Shown in pieces: positions 1 to 10,030 of a stretch of 64,000 nt of DNA. Positions within the stretch are counted from its first letter, which is position 1, and the number at the start of each line of letters is the position of its first letter. Both the position numbers and the translations under genes were made by a program. This stretch comes from Leptobrachium leishanense (lineage: Eukaryota > Chordata > Amphibia > Anura > Megophryidae), in assembly GCA_009667805.1 (NCBI GenBank), contig CM019069.1, positions 59,327,422 through 59,391,421 on the forward strand, given 5' to 3'. The notes under the pieces are model-generated. The model saw only the letters and a program-made list of their open reading frames with translations, searched no databases and was not told the DNA's origin.

Positions 1-84
1 CGCATTGAACCCAGGACATACTTGAAAACTGGACAAATCTCAATGTATCCTTCCTGGTAAAATCCTTTATAAATAAATAAATTT
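1..84 (+). mobile_element. LINE-T 3' tail fragment
   Basis: This is the 3' terminal piece of the LINE called LINE-T here. It has the block GACATACTTGAAAAC, then CAATGTATCCTTCCTGG, then an AAATAAAT tail. The same tail ends the longer copy at 58,973-59,497 and the SINEs at 43.56 and 54.97 kb. It is cut at the window edge, so its true 5' end is unknown. No coding part is present. Confidence 0.85.
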
Positions 85-176
85 ATCTCACTTTCCAAAT
101 CAGCTAGTTTGAACTAGAATTTTCACTTCTCCAAAGGTTCTCCAGAGTTTCACCTTTCTTTGAATAACCCTGTATG
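82..176. mobile_element. Half copy of 170-bp hairpin MITE (family H)
   Basis: The sequence runs from TTATCTCACTTTCC to a terminal GAATAACCCTGT. It matches the right half of the hairpin elements at 3,138-3,316, 28,928-29,100, 37,255-37,432 and 37,460-37,627. It abuts the LINE-T tail, so one insertion or deletion removed the left arm. The superfamily is uncertain. Confidence 0.7.
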
Positions 177-368
177 TAATGGGTTTAAGAATCCCCAGCT
201 TTTTTGGTATCCTACGGAAATCACTCCTCCTCCTGGTTGGTGGCGAAAAAGACGCAAAACAAAAGAAGCGGAATAAAAAAGGCATTCCAGTTCAGACGCT
301 GCCGAAAATAATGCCCATTGACGTTTTCAAATGTCCTTTTTAGCAGCAATAAAAAAAATTCAGCTTTA

Positions 369-673
369 GGCCGGGTGCACACTAGACTAGAGTAGACGTT
401 TTTTTTAACGCACTAACGCGCGTTAAAAAAAAAAACATCGTACCCGACGCTCGTCCACGCCCCCTTGCGTTATCTTCCATAGGAGGATAGCGGAGCACCC
501 GTCGACGTGAATCCTAGCGTTCTAGAATGGCGATGCACTAGGATTCGCGTCGACGGGTGCTCCGCTATCCTCCTATGGAAGATAACGCAAGGGGGGTAGA
601 CGAGTGTCGAGTACGATGATTTTTTTTTAACGCGCGTTAGTGCGTTAAAAAAACGTCTAGTGTGCAGCCGGCC
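369..673. mobile_element. 305-bp near-perfect palindromic element (family D)
   Basis: Two arms of about 150 bp and 135 bp (369-517 and 538-673) are reverse complements around a 20-bp loop. Termini are GGCCGGGTGCACAC and its partner ending in GCAGCCGGCC. Each arm has a poly-T run beside AACGCACTAACGCGCGTT, then CCATAGGAGGATAGCGG and CACCCGTCGACG. TTA precedes the left end. On the right the flank is TCT, so a clean duplication is not seen. The CATAGGAGGAT block also occurs in C-subfamily MITEs, suggesting a relation. No protein is encoded. Confidence 0.8.
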
Positions 674-861
674 TCTCTTGTACGTTTTCTATTGCTCCTG
701 GATTGCAATGTTTTTGACAGCTATTGATTTTAGGACTTGGAGCGTCTTTTTTTACATCTGAGTTATTTTTATTGCATCTTGTTTTGCCAGCAACCAGGGG
801 CTGTTGTCATTTGTATAGTAAACCAACTCATTAAAATCTAAACTGTATTTAGCTGCTGTAT
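674..861. other. Unassigned non-coding DNA
   Basis: AT-rich sequence between the palindrome and the L2 fragment. I see no gene, tandem repeat or recognisable element. Confidence 0.5.
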
Positions 862-1555
862 CTTATCGCCCCTTTGCAATCTGTAATGAATGCAGGGGCC
901 AAGCTTATTATTCTCACCACACGCACCTCGCGTATCTCCCCCCTCTGCCGGTCCCTCCATTGGCTTCCTGTACGTTTCAGGATACAGTTTAAAATACTGA
1001 TGCTCACGTTCAAATCACTCAATAACTCAACCCCTCCCTACATGTCTTCGTTACTCCGCAAGCACGTCCCATCTAGACAACTCCGTTCAGCAGGTGATCT
1101 CCACCCCTCATCGGTCTACACATGCACGGCCAACTCTCGCCTCCAAGACTTCTCAAGGGCAGCACCAGTCTTGTGGATTGACTTGTCTCGCCCTATCAAA
1201 CTCTCCACCTTCGGGCCTTCAAGAAATCCCTCAAAACCCATCTCTTCAGATTAGCGTACCGCATCACTGATGCAACTCATCCCTTTGCTCACCTACTCAC
1301 ACTTGATTGAAGCCGCTTCTATGGCCCCACCATTCCCAAACCACTGGCACTAATGATCCTGCTAACTAGTGCAATTCATCTTGTCTTCTTCAACCCCAAT
1401 CCTGTACCCAATCCCCAAGACTGTAAGCTCCTCTGAGCAGGGCCCTCTACACCTCTTGTTTCTATCCTATGTCCGTTTATATGTATTTCGTTCCCTTTGT
1501 TTATTGTAAAGCGCTGCGGAGACTGTTGGCGCTATATAAATGATGACAATAATAA
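862..1555 (+). pseudogene. L2-type LINE: reverse transcriptase C-terminus and 3' UTR
   Basis: The frame at 874-1254 reads like the C-terminal end of an L2-clade reverse transcriptase: LQSVMNAGAKLI, then RSLHWLPVRFRIQFKIL and LTFKSLN. Near 1200 a frameshift moves the conserved tail FKKSLKTHLFRLAY into another frame. Downstream is the L2-type 3' UTR, with GACTGTAAGCTC and GCGCTGCGGAGACTGTTGG, ending in GCGCTATATAAAT and a short ATA-rich tail. The element is 5'-truncated, so endonuclease and catalytic RT domains are missing. It is a dead copy of an enzyme that nicks target DNA and copies its own RNA. Confidence 0.88.
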
Positions 1556-2113
1556 TACTGTAGATACTCGAGTATACCGCTAGATTTTGGTGAAAAAATT
1601 TACCTTAAAATTGGAGGGGTTGTGTTATATTCGAGACATCTGCATCGTGTGTAAAAAAGTAAAAAAAAAAAAGACTTGCTCGGGATCCCAAGTATCCCGG
1701 AAGTTCCGGTAGTCTCGCTGAAGTGAATGTTAGCTCCCTGATGCTTGCAAACTCTTCAGGAACTCCCAGATTCAGGAGAGGTGGGATCCATCACAGCCAG
1801 AGTGCATGGTCAGTTTAAGCCAATCATCCACCTCGCTCGCCTCCGCCGGCCATCTAACAGCTAGTAAAGAAGAAGAGGTGGCCGGCGGCTTCATACTTAA
1901 TAACAACTGCAGTCATTCTAGAGCAGAGCACCCTGGCCTGAGGGGGAGCCTGACTGTGTTAAGAGAAACTGGAAGGATTTGAATTGTTTACCGGTACAGT
2001 AAAAAATTTTCTCCTCGCGTTATATTCGAGTCTTGAGTATTCATTCATTTTCATAAGAAATCTCTATCCATCGCGTTATATTCGGGTCGCGTTATACTCG
2101 AGTATCTACGGTA
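1556..2113. mobile_element. 560-bp TIR MITE, copy 1 (family Y)
   Basis: The left end reads TACTGTAGATACTCGAGTAT. The right end is its inverted partner, GAGTATCTACGGTA. The internal block ATTTACCTTAAAATTGG lies near the left end and GTTATATTCGGGTCGCG near the right. A second copy at 4,128-4,696 is homologous over the full length. Both are flanked by TA, so a TA target duplication is possible. It follows the L2 tail directly. No transposase is visible and the superfamily is left open. Confidence 0.85.
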
Positions 2114-3030
2114 ATAAAGGAATCTAGATTTAAAATTTGGCTACAAGGTCTAATTTTCTTTGTAGTATTTACAGTTCCTACTTGCTAGAAGTTTAAAGGT
2201 TTAGAATGTGTTGGCTATCAAGAGGAGAGAAGGTTATTTTCCCACCTTCTGAGGATCCTGCATAATATAATCATTAATTGGCAATGTCTCTGCATTCCGC
2301 TGCTCAGAGGAATGTACTGAATGGAAAGGAATGGCATATTGATACAATAAGAGAGCACTGATGAAATAGCTTGCAAAAGAATACTTTCTTGCAGGCCAAC
2401 GTACAGAAGGAGGTCCTTGATTGCCTGGGTTTCTCTCCTGGCATTTTTAAGTTAACCAAGGATACAAAGAAATTTACTAGACGTTACCCTAATCCATACT
2501 GAATATTTAATTTATGCAAGATACAAAAAAATATTTACAGACACAACGTGCAAAATAAACTGATATTTTAATTTAAACAAGTAAAGGAAAGTAATTGTAT
2601 GTTAAAAAATATCAGTGTCTTTAACTAGTGTGCTTTGCCACAAAATAATTTTTGGATAATGGACATCGAGTCAATATCGAGTGTATGTAGTTTGCAGTGA
2701 TTAACAGAACATAAACACAAACCTAGTTCTCCATATTAGTGCAGACGCAAAATCACGCAACGCCAGGGTCGGAGAGACAGTAATAAAGGGCATAATTCAT
2801 TGGAGATCCTGGGGGATGGGATCCGGGACCTCCGGGTTGTGACTGTGTTCTAGGACCGATTTGGCCAAATTCTGTAATACATGTGTTATAAAACCAAATA
2901 TATTAATATTTAATTTATTATGATACCATTTATATCATTAAATTGTTAGTATGGGGTGTATGAGAGTATATAGCATATTGTTTTCAGCACTGTATTCTGT
3001 ATGCATTCCGGGACCTGAGCCTGCGTCGCC
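2114..3030. other. Non-coding AT-rich region
   Basis: I see no gene or repeat that recurs elsewhere in the window. Frames are short and broken. Confidence 0.5.
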
Positions 3031-3031
3031 A

Positions 3032-3139
3032 CCCCACCCCGCTCATACGTATATCCCCACCCCGCTCATACGTATATCCCCACCCCGCTCATACATATAT
3101 CCCCACCCCACTCATACGTATATCCCCACCCCGCTCTTA
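3032..3139. repeat. 23-bp minisatellite, about 4.5 units
   Basis: Units of CCCCACCCC plus GCTCATACGTATAT recur at exact 23-bp spacing (starts 3041, 3064, 3087, 3110, 3133), with one or two changes per unit. A frame at 2951-3217 crosses it and is an artefact of the repeat. Confidence 0.93.
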
Positions 3140-3316
3140 TACCAGAGAGAGGTAAAAAGCAGGAGAATGACTGGAGAATGGAAAATTCTAGGTCAAAATA
3201 GCCGATTTGGAAAGTGAGATAAATGGGAGAATTTTTCTGGTTTGGCTATTTTGACCTAGAATTTTTCATTCTCCAGCCATTCTCTTGCTTTTCACCGCTC
3301 TCTGAATAACCCTGTA
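3138..3316. mobile_element. Hairpin MITE, family H
   Basis: A single-copy hairpin whose arms carry AGGAGAATGACTGGAGAATG and AATTCTAGGTCAAAATAGCC, mirrored on the right and ending in CTCTCTGAATAACCCTGT. The whole element folds into one stem. Four relatives lie elsewhere in the window. The left terminus is degraded. It has no coding capacity. CAGGG ends with a TA flank would fit Tc1/mariner, but this is weak. Confidence 0.82.
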
Positions 3317-3620
3317 AATATAGGCATTGATAATATACAGCTGAGGAACAAAAATGTCAGGACTCTCAGGCTAGATAGGTGCATAGAAGGAGCACTATGT
3401 ATGATTAAGGCCATCATGGCCAAAACGCCACAAATTCCTAGAGGGGTTGCGATTCCCCCTCGAATAAATCTTACATGCACCTATCTAGCATGGGAGTCCT
3501 GCCGTTTTTGTTCCTGTGCTGTGGGTATGTTGGTGTCCTTTGGCGGTGACTGGGTGGATCGAGTGCTGCGGGCTCCCACATCCATAGGTTCACGCCACTT
3601 TGTTGCAACGTCAATGCACA

Positions 3621-3759
3621 GCAGAGGTCAGCAGCCTTTGCCCTCCAGATGTGTAGAAACTACAATTCCCATGATGCTCAGGTACTCATTAGATTGGCCA
3701 AGCCTCATGGGAAATGTAATTCCAAACCATCTGGAGGGCTAAGGTTTCTGACCCCTGAT
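3621..3759. mobile_element. Palindromic MITE, family P
   Basis: A 140-bp palindrome: GGTCAGCAGCC, CCCTCCAGATG, then CTACAATTCCCATGATGCTC, mirrored as CATGGGAAATGTAATTCCAA, CATCTGGAGGGC and TGACCCCTGA. Related copies lie at 17.74, 18.19, 26.50, 40.17, 42.16, 46.53 and 56.41 kb. No protein is encoded. Confidence 0.82.
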
Positions 3760-4127
3760 GTACAATAACCTGCCGTTAATGCCAAGCCACAAGCAAACCA
3801 TGTGGTACGGCGGGAATAGTGGTTAAAGCACTTAAGTTAATGGCTGGAGTCAATACATATAATGCTAGGTCGGAATAGGGCCCCATGTATTTCATATGTT
3901 TAACGGTGTCTGCATATTTGCACATTTTTCTAGGCATTCACCTTTCATAGAATACAGATCAAAGGCATGTGCAGGCACCTCCTAATATTGGATGAACTGG
4001 TCCTGCCTGCGCCACGCTTAGTTTCCTGAATACACACGTTAAATGTTTATTTGTTTCTACTATAAAGTGCGTGTAACGTTTCTGTATCACTCTAAACACT
4101 TGATTATTGCAAAGTAAAAATGTGTAT
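3760..4127. other. Unassigned non-coding DNA
   Basis: Sequence between a P palindrome and the second Y element. No gene or repeat recognised. Confidence 0.45.
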
Positions 4128-4696
4128 TACTGTATATACTAGAGTATACCGCTAGATTTTGGTGACAAAAATTTACCTTAAAATTGGAGGGGTCGCGTTA
4201 TATTCGAGACATCTGCATTGTGTGTAAAAAAAAAACAACCCCCCCCCCCAAAAAACGTGCCATGCTCTGGATTCCAAGTCTCCCGGAAGTTCTGGTAGTC
4301 TCGCTGAAGTGAATGCGGGCTCCCTGATGCTTGCAAACACTTCAGGAACTCCTGGATTTGGGAGAGGTGAGATCCATCACGGCCAGAGGGCACGCTCGGT
4401 TTAAGCCAATCATTCACCTCGCTCGCCCCCGCTGGCCATCTAATCGCTACTAAAGAAGATGGATGGCCAGCGGCTTCATACTTGGTAACAATGCAATCAT
4501 TCTAGAGCCGAGCATCCTGGCCTGAGGGGGAGCCTGACTGTGTTAAGAGAACCTGGAAGGATTTTAATTGTTTACCGGTACAGGAAAATATAGTTCCTCG
4601 CGTTATATTCGAGTCTTGAGTATTCTCTCATTTCCATAATAAATCTCTATCTATCGCGTTATATTCGGGTCGCGTTATACTCGAGTATCTACGGTA
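4128..4696. mobile_element. 560-bp TIR MITE, copy 2 (family Y)
   Basis: A full-length second copy of the element at 1,556-2,113, same orientation, with the terminal repeats and internal blocks conserved. It differs by scattered substitutions and a poly-C/poly-A change near 4,240. The right TIR ends at GTATCTACGGTA. The CpG-rich Z element begins almost at once, so the two lie end to end. The 79-residue minus frame at 4,178-4,417 is accidental. Confidence 0.85.
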
Positions 4697-4724
4697 ATTC
4701 CTCACGCATAAGTTTGTAATTAAT

Positions 4725-5454
4725 AATTATTACAATCTTCACGCAAACGTTTGTGCGTGCGGAAAAACACATAGACGCGAGGGGCAAAACTCTTTGTGCA
4801 GAACATCGTATTACAATGTCAGCGCAACAAACGCGCGCACTCGTCTAACGCGGGTGAACCTGCGAGAACCCTGCGCGAGCGTACTGTACTGCGTGCGTCC
4901 TATACTTAACATTGTGAGCGCAAATGCGTTTGTGCGCTGGTACGCGGATGGTATTACAATCTATGCGCAGTTTGTAACGCACAGCCTTTGCGCGCATAAT
5001 TTTAGCAACTCTTGAAAGCTGGTGTTAAAGAAAAATCTGACCGACCTGGCCGAAACCAAATACACCAGCCCAAAAAACCAAAATACAGCAAAGTATAGTT
5101 ACACATTCTACACATACCAAACCAATAAAATGGAGAGGTTGTGCGTGTTTTTTTTTGATACGGCATATATGCGCAGATTGACTTTGACAGGCGCAAAAAC
5201 CTAACGTGAGACAATTAAGGTTTTTTAGTCTGATTGGCTGAATCGCGTGCAAAAAACAGTCCGCACACTGATTTCTGCGTGCAACGTTACTGCGCGTGTG
5301 TTTTTGCGCGTCCGTTTTACGCGCGTTGACGGATGAAAAAATGCGCAAAGATTGTAATGCCGGCGTTGATTTACGCGCGTTAACATTTGACGCCACGCGC
5401 AAAAGTTCACGCGTTTACCGTGCATTTTTGCGTGCAGAATGTAATAGGGCCCTA
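4725..5454 (+). mobile_element. CpG-rich TIR element, family Z, copy 1
   Basis: Terminal blocks are TATTACAATCTTCACGC on the left and GAATGTAATAGGGCCC on the right. The outer parts are dense in GCGCGT/ACGCGC words. The middle is AT-rich and contains CCAATAAAATGG and GATTGGCTGAAT. A second copy, opposite orientation and heavily interrupted, lies at 12,778-14,573. Many overlapping frames occur on both strands (5,002-5,425), typical of CpG-rich hairpin DNA and not coding. Confidence 0.78.
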
Positions 5455-6299
5455 AATGTCTTGTGAGTGTACCCCCCCCCCCACTGAAATGGGCATTGCA
5501 TAACAGTGGTACATATTAAATTATATGCAGAACAAGACAGTCATGTTACGCATGTCAAAGTCCCTTTAATGCCAACTGATGACATCTGGCTGTGAACAAC
5601 ATGTTGTCGGCATGCAGCTAGTAAATAAGTTTCCTGCAGTCAGTACTTAACAACCTCTCTGGAACACTGACCCCTGACCTGGATTCCTTACTGTATCTCT
5701 GTTTTATCACATGGTGCTCTATGTAAATCCTCTTAACACCAACTTGCTACTAGACAGAATGGCACAGAGAGTAAAAATATTGACCAAGTCAGTATATTCA
5801 GTCTTAGAGGAGTAAAATGTCAGGTATAATGTTGATTGTATCTTTACTTAACTGACACAGCTGGAAGTCACCAATGTCAACAGAGAAAGCATTGTATGGA
5901 AGCAACCCATGCAGGAAGAAGCAGAGTTGAAAGAAGAGGTGTTATATGTAAATATGTTAATCAATGGGAGAGTTTGATAATGAGGCTTAATCTCATTATG
6001 GAAAACATAAATAAAATATAATTTGAAAGTATTCCTTGGTTTATTTACCATATGTTTATGCATGGAGAAAATGGGAAGTAAGCTCTTAAAGCAGGGGCAT
6101 ATTAAGGTTTGCGCTGCAATAGGCAAATTAAAGGGACATTTTTTTAAAAATTGCTGACGGCATCTGCCCAATTATTTTTTATTTCCTTTAGTTTAGCTTA
6201 AATACCTTTAATTTAGCTTGAAGTACCTTTTTTCTCCCTCGGCAATCATTTGCTCCTTCCTTTCAGCTCAGGGCTTCTGAAAGGCAGAAGTCCTGCAGC
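5455..6299. other. Unassigned non-coding DNA
   Basis: Ordinary AT-rich sequence with a C-run at 5,471-5,482. The frames at 5,836-6,171 overlap on opposite strands and show no family resemblance. Confidence 0.45.
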
Positions 6300-6618
6300 T
6301 ACAGTTGTGTGAAAAAGTATTTGCCCCCTTCCTGATTGTTTATTTTTTTGCACCTTTGTCACACTTTAAAGTTTCAGGTCATCAAACAAATTTAAATATT
6401 AGTCAAAGGTAACACAAGTAAACACAACATGCAGTATTTAAATGAAGGTTTTTATTATTAAGGGAACACAAAATCCAAACCCACATGGCCCTGTGTAAAC
6501 AATTGTTTGCCCCCCTGTTAAAACATAATTTAACTGTGGTTTATCACACCTGAGTTCAATTTCTCTAACCACACCCAGGCCTGATTATTGTCACACCTGT
6601 TCGCAATCAAGAAATCAC
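6300..6618 (+). mobile_element. Tc1-like DNA transposon, left terminal part
   Basis: Starts at TA followed by CAGTTGTGTGAAAAAGTATT and TGCCCCCTTCCTGATTG. This is the well-known terminal repeat of a Tc1-type family widespread in fish and frogs. Later blocks (GTTTGCCCCCCTGTT, TCACACCTGAGTTCAAT) match the 5' non-coding region. It stops at about 6,618, where a minus-strand LINE-T tail begins. The transposase gene and right end are gone. Confidence 0.85.
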
Positions 6619-6625
6619 TTTTTTT

Positions 6626-6688
6626 AAAAAAGGATTTTACCAGGAAGGATACATTGAGATTTCTCTCGTTTTCAAATAAGACCCGACT
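6626..6688 (-). mobile_element. LINE-T 3' tail fragment (minus)
   Basis: Reads AAGGATTTTACCAGGAAGG, then ACATTGAGATTTCTCTCG on the + strand. This is the inverse of the LINE-T/SINE shared tail. It lies against the truncated Tc1 element. Confidence 0.8.
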
Positions 6689-6863
6689 GACAAAGTGAAG
6701 TAGACCAAAAGATCCTCAAAAGCTACACATCATGCCGAGAGCATGAAATCTTGCAGGCGGGACATTCATATCCCGCGGAGGAAACTTCTCCTACACACAG
6801 CAATACAGTATTGGGCAAACAGGGCAGTGGGGGCGATGCATTCCACTTTAAGGTGTATATATA

Positions 6864-6990
6864 CCGGCTGGAGGGAGTAGAGGTAACATCACTGCTTTAT
6901 AACCGTGGAGGCCCAGTTTCAAATCGCGGCCAGCGCACTTCTCCAGTAAGTGTCCTTGGGCAAGACACCTAACGGTACATACTTGCCACC
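6864..6990 (+). mobile_element. tRNA-derived SINE head (family S), tail lost
   Basis: CCGGCTGGAGGGAGTAGAGG, then ACATCACTGC, a degraded B-box region and CTTCTCCAGTAAGTGTCCTT, then GACACCTAACGG. These match the heads of the SINEs at 43,561 and 54,968. Here the sequence diverges before the LINE-like tail. A second tRNA-like stretch (GTGGAGTCCAGTGGTAGCG) follows at 7,009-7,100. Confidence 0.72.
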
Positions 6991-7111
6991 ACACAATATT
7001 GGCTGTGGAGTCCAGTGGTAGCGTCTCTACCCTTCGACCGTGGAGGAGCAAGTCAAAATACCATTCAGCACATCCTTCCAATACAACTGTGGAGAAGCAA
7101 GTCTCGACTTT

Positions 7112-7712
7112 ACCAGTGATTGAGTTTAAGGCTGGGGTCAGACGAGCGTAGTGTTCACGTCCGTGATTGCGCCTAAAAGTACGTCCGTGATAGCATGAAA
7201 GAAAGTCCATTGGAGCCTGACACATGAAGTACGTCCGCACTGAACTGCGGACGCACAACGGCCGCGGCCCACGGACGCAAGGCAGGCAAGAACGTACAAC
7301 CCCTAGAACGGCCGCACAAAGTGCGCTGCGTCCGCAACGTCTGCATAGCTTTGTGTGTGAGTGATGGAACGTGGTCAGACGGACTGCATTTATACGTTCA
7401 GCATTTTTCACGGACAAAATGGTTTTGCTTTTTAATTTATTTTCCCTCCTACATCCGTCAAAATATATACGTCAGTGAAAAAAACAGACTGTCTGGCCAC
7501 TACTGCGTCTTCCGTACTGACGTACGTCCGTGTGCACGAACGTACAGTCCGTAGAAATCACGCTCGTCTGACCCTAGCCTAAGCAGGCATGGGATAGGCA
7601 TAAGGCTATCCTAAATAAACGCTAAATCCAGGGAAATTATCCATATAATTAGGCAGACTAGATGGGCCGAAAGGTTCTTAACGGCTGATATATTCTATTT
7701 TTCTATGTTTCT
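7112..7712 (+). mobile_element. CR1 LINE 3' end, split by MITE B1
   Basis: The CR1 3' end is in two parts: 7,112-7,129 (ATTGAGTTTAA) and 7,580-7,712 (GCAGGCATGGGATAGGCATA ... GATGGGCCGAAAGGTTCTTA). Joined, they follow the order seen intact at 53,121-53,286 on the other strand. MITE B1 lies between with TAA on both sides. It carries the last codons of the CR1 ORF and its 3' UTR only. Confidence 0.82.
7130..7579 (-). mobile_element. Harbinger-like MITE, subfamily B (B1)
   Basis: Termini GGCTGGGGTCAGACGAGCG and CTCGTCTGACCCTAGCC, flanked by TAA on both sides. The interior is rich in ACGTCCG/CGGACGT words. The 189-residue minus frame (6,848-7,417) and the 77-residue plus frame are accidents of CpG-rich DNA. 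Nearly the same sequence recurs in B7 at 63,349. Strand is assigned by alignment with subfamily A. Confidence 0.9.
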
Positions 7713-9140
7713 AAAAGGCAGTCTGACCAAATATTAGAATGTGTGGCTTTTTTGGCAGTCTGTATTTGCTGTATTACGTGTGACTAAATTTCCATCTTTA
7801 TTAACGTATGCTCAGCTAGGTTTCTCTAATCTTTAATCGCATAATTAAGTGCAGTGCTCTGTATCTTTTTCTCACCCTCCTGTTTTCTGCTCCAGCACCT
7901 TATGACATTTTTCTGGGCCTTTGCGGAGGGTCTGAATGGCACAATACTGTCAAGCCCTTTTTGTTAAAAGGAAAACCTTCCTACGCCAAGCTTGACTTTT
8001 CTCGACTTGTCTCACATCTGCTGCAGTTTCTAGTGATTTGATGCTCAGCTCGTGGTAGCCTAAGCCTACTATTCCTTTTGGGCTGAACGAAGGATGAGCA
8101 GATTCTGCAAGACCTGACAGCTATTCCCAGTGACCTGCTAGAGGAAACAGATATTCGGCCTTTGAGAAGATGGGAGTAAAATAAAGAAAGCCAGAGAAAC
8201 GAGTGGTAGCAAAGAAGAAGAAGAAGAATGGAGATCAGGACGAGATAAAAATTATCAAAATTATTAAAAAAAACAAGTGAGAGATGTAAAAACAAAACCG
8301 GGTTTTAGATGAAAAATGGGTAACATTTTCGACTGATTTTCTGTAGAGCGGGCCTAGACTTGCGCCCTGCTTGACTATGCCTATGGGGGTCCTGAAGAGT
8401 AACAGCTGCCCTAGGCACTAGTTGACGAACCACAGTATGTTCAAGAGGTCAGTGGCGTGTCTGTGGGCCATGATCACAAAATATTTTATAGAACTCTGTC
8501 TCTATATGGACTTTGGAAATAAAAATAAAATAAATAAGAAATGGCAAACGAATCGCGGGATACTTTGAGTATGATATAAACAAGAAGGATAGTGAGCTTT
8601 AATATAATAAAGAGAATAAACAGACAAAGAGGTTATACACAGAGAGATAGACCAGGGGCAAAGTCCTAAAAAATGATGAGGGAAATCCCCATGATTTCTG
8701 CCCCGCACTTAACCCAACATCCACACTCAAATGTGAAATTGATGTGTTAACCCTTTTACTACCAATATCGAGTTATCTCGATTTTGCATTGTGATATGAT
8801 GAAAAGGAGTCATTAGCATAGCAATCTCAATTCTCAGACATTTTCAAAGCTATATTAGTGTGCCTCCTGTGGATAAATGAAATCCACTGTTTTATTTCTC
8901 CCCAGGCACCCTGCTGAGAGGTAAAACAAGATGTAAATAACAGCTCCAAACCTTACTGCAACAAAAGGTTCAAACACATTACTGTTGCAGTACAACAGCC
9001 AGGGAGAGGGCAGAATACAGGGAGAGCTCTGGGGTCTCTCACTTCTGTACAGGGATAAGATTCAGGGGGCTATAATGACTGAAAAATCCCTGTACAGTAC
9101 AGATACAAGGTGTTACGGTAATTTACATATCCAAGCGTTA
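7713..9140. other. Unassigned non-coding DNA
   Basis: No gene recognised. There is a short GAA run near 8,214-8,226. Frames at 7,981-8,295 and 8,502-8,708 are hydrophobic low-complexity peptides without family signatures. Confidence 0.45.
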
Positions 9141-9302
9141 GAAACATAGAAAAATGTCGGCAGATAAGAACCTTTCGGCCCATCTAGTCTGCCCAATTAC
9201 ATGGATACTTTACCTGGATTTATCTTTTGTTTAGGATAGCCTTATGCCTATCCCATGCTTGCTTAAATTCAATTACTGTTTTGGCCTCTACCACTTCAAC
9301 TG
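9141..9302 (-). mobile_element. CR1 LINE 3' end (minus)
   Basis: Begins GAAACATAGAAAAATGTCGG and continues AAGAACCTTTCGGCCCATC, CTTATGCCTATCCCATGC and TTTGGCCTCTACCACTTC. On the minus strand this encodes the end of a CR1 reverse transcriptase ORF (VEAKTVIEFKQAWDRHKA), a stop and a short 3' UTR. It is 5'-truncated. Two closely matching copies lie at 53.12 and 63.58 kb. Confidence 0.88.
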
Positions 9303-10030
9303 GTACATTAGGCACATACAGATAATATTTTTATAGTCTATTGGTATTTTTGGAAGCTGCATTGTTAATAATTTCATTATGATCCCTCGTAATTCTAATA
9401 ATCGGGAGATCTGACCATTTTTATTATTTATCTTTATCACGCTTACAGTATTTGACACAGAGGCCATTTCTCCCTGTATGCTGATAATGCAGACCCCGTG
9501 TGTAAGATAAAAGGAAACGACCTTGAGTTCAGAATATTTCAAATCAATAATGTTTCTGAAATGGATAAACAAATACATGAATAATTAAAAATGAGCCAAT
9601 TTACATTATTTTATTTTGTAAACTATCTCAGAACAAAAATCTTAATGCAAATTTTCTCCCCATATTGAATTGTTAATTCAAATTACGTTTTTCAAAAAAA
9701 TGTTATAAAAAAAATTTAAGGCAAAAATCACTTGGTTGTGCAGATTGAAATATATATATAAATATATACTGTATTTATATATAGATTAGGCTGAGTTATA
9801 GGGAACACATATGCTAAAAAATATCTTTATTGCGTCTCGACAAGGGAAAAATATGATTGAACATCTAAATAAAAATTTACAAGTATGTGGGACCAAAGGG
9901 TACCCCATTTCGCTTGCAGAAATTGTAGATGAACTGCATTCCCACACGTTCCTCCTCAACTGGACCCCTGTGATCTACGCTACTAATGAAGGGAGATGAT
10001 AGAGACGGTTGCATGACTAAATTATTTTTT
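9303..10030. other. Unassigned AT-rich DNA
   Basis: AT-rich with an (AT) run at 9,751-9,785. Small frames at 9,288-9,578 and 9,811-9,999 show no recognisable family. Confidence 0.45.

Noticed and set aside
5002..5425. Several overlapping frames on both strands
   Set aside because: Inside CpG-rich element Z; low-stop composition, no consistent start or family.
6848..7417. 189-residue minus-strand open frame
   Set aside because: Spans a SINE head and MITE B1. Composition is set by CpG-rich inverted repeats, and related frames appear in other B copies simply because the DNA is copied.
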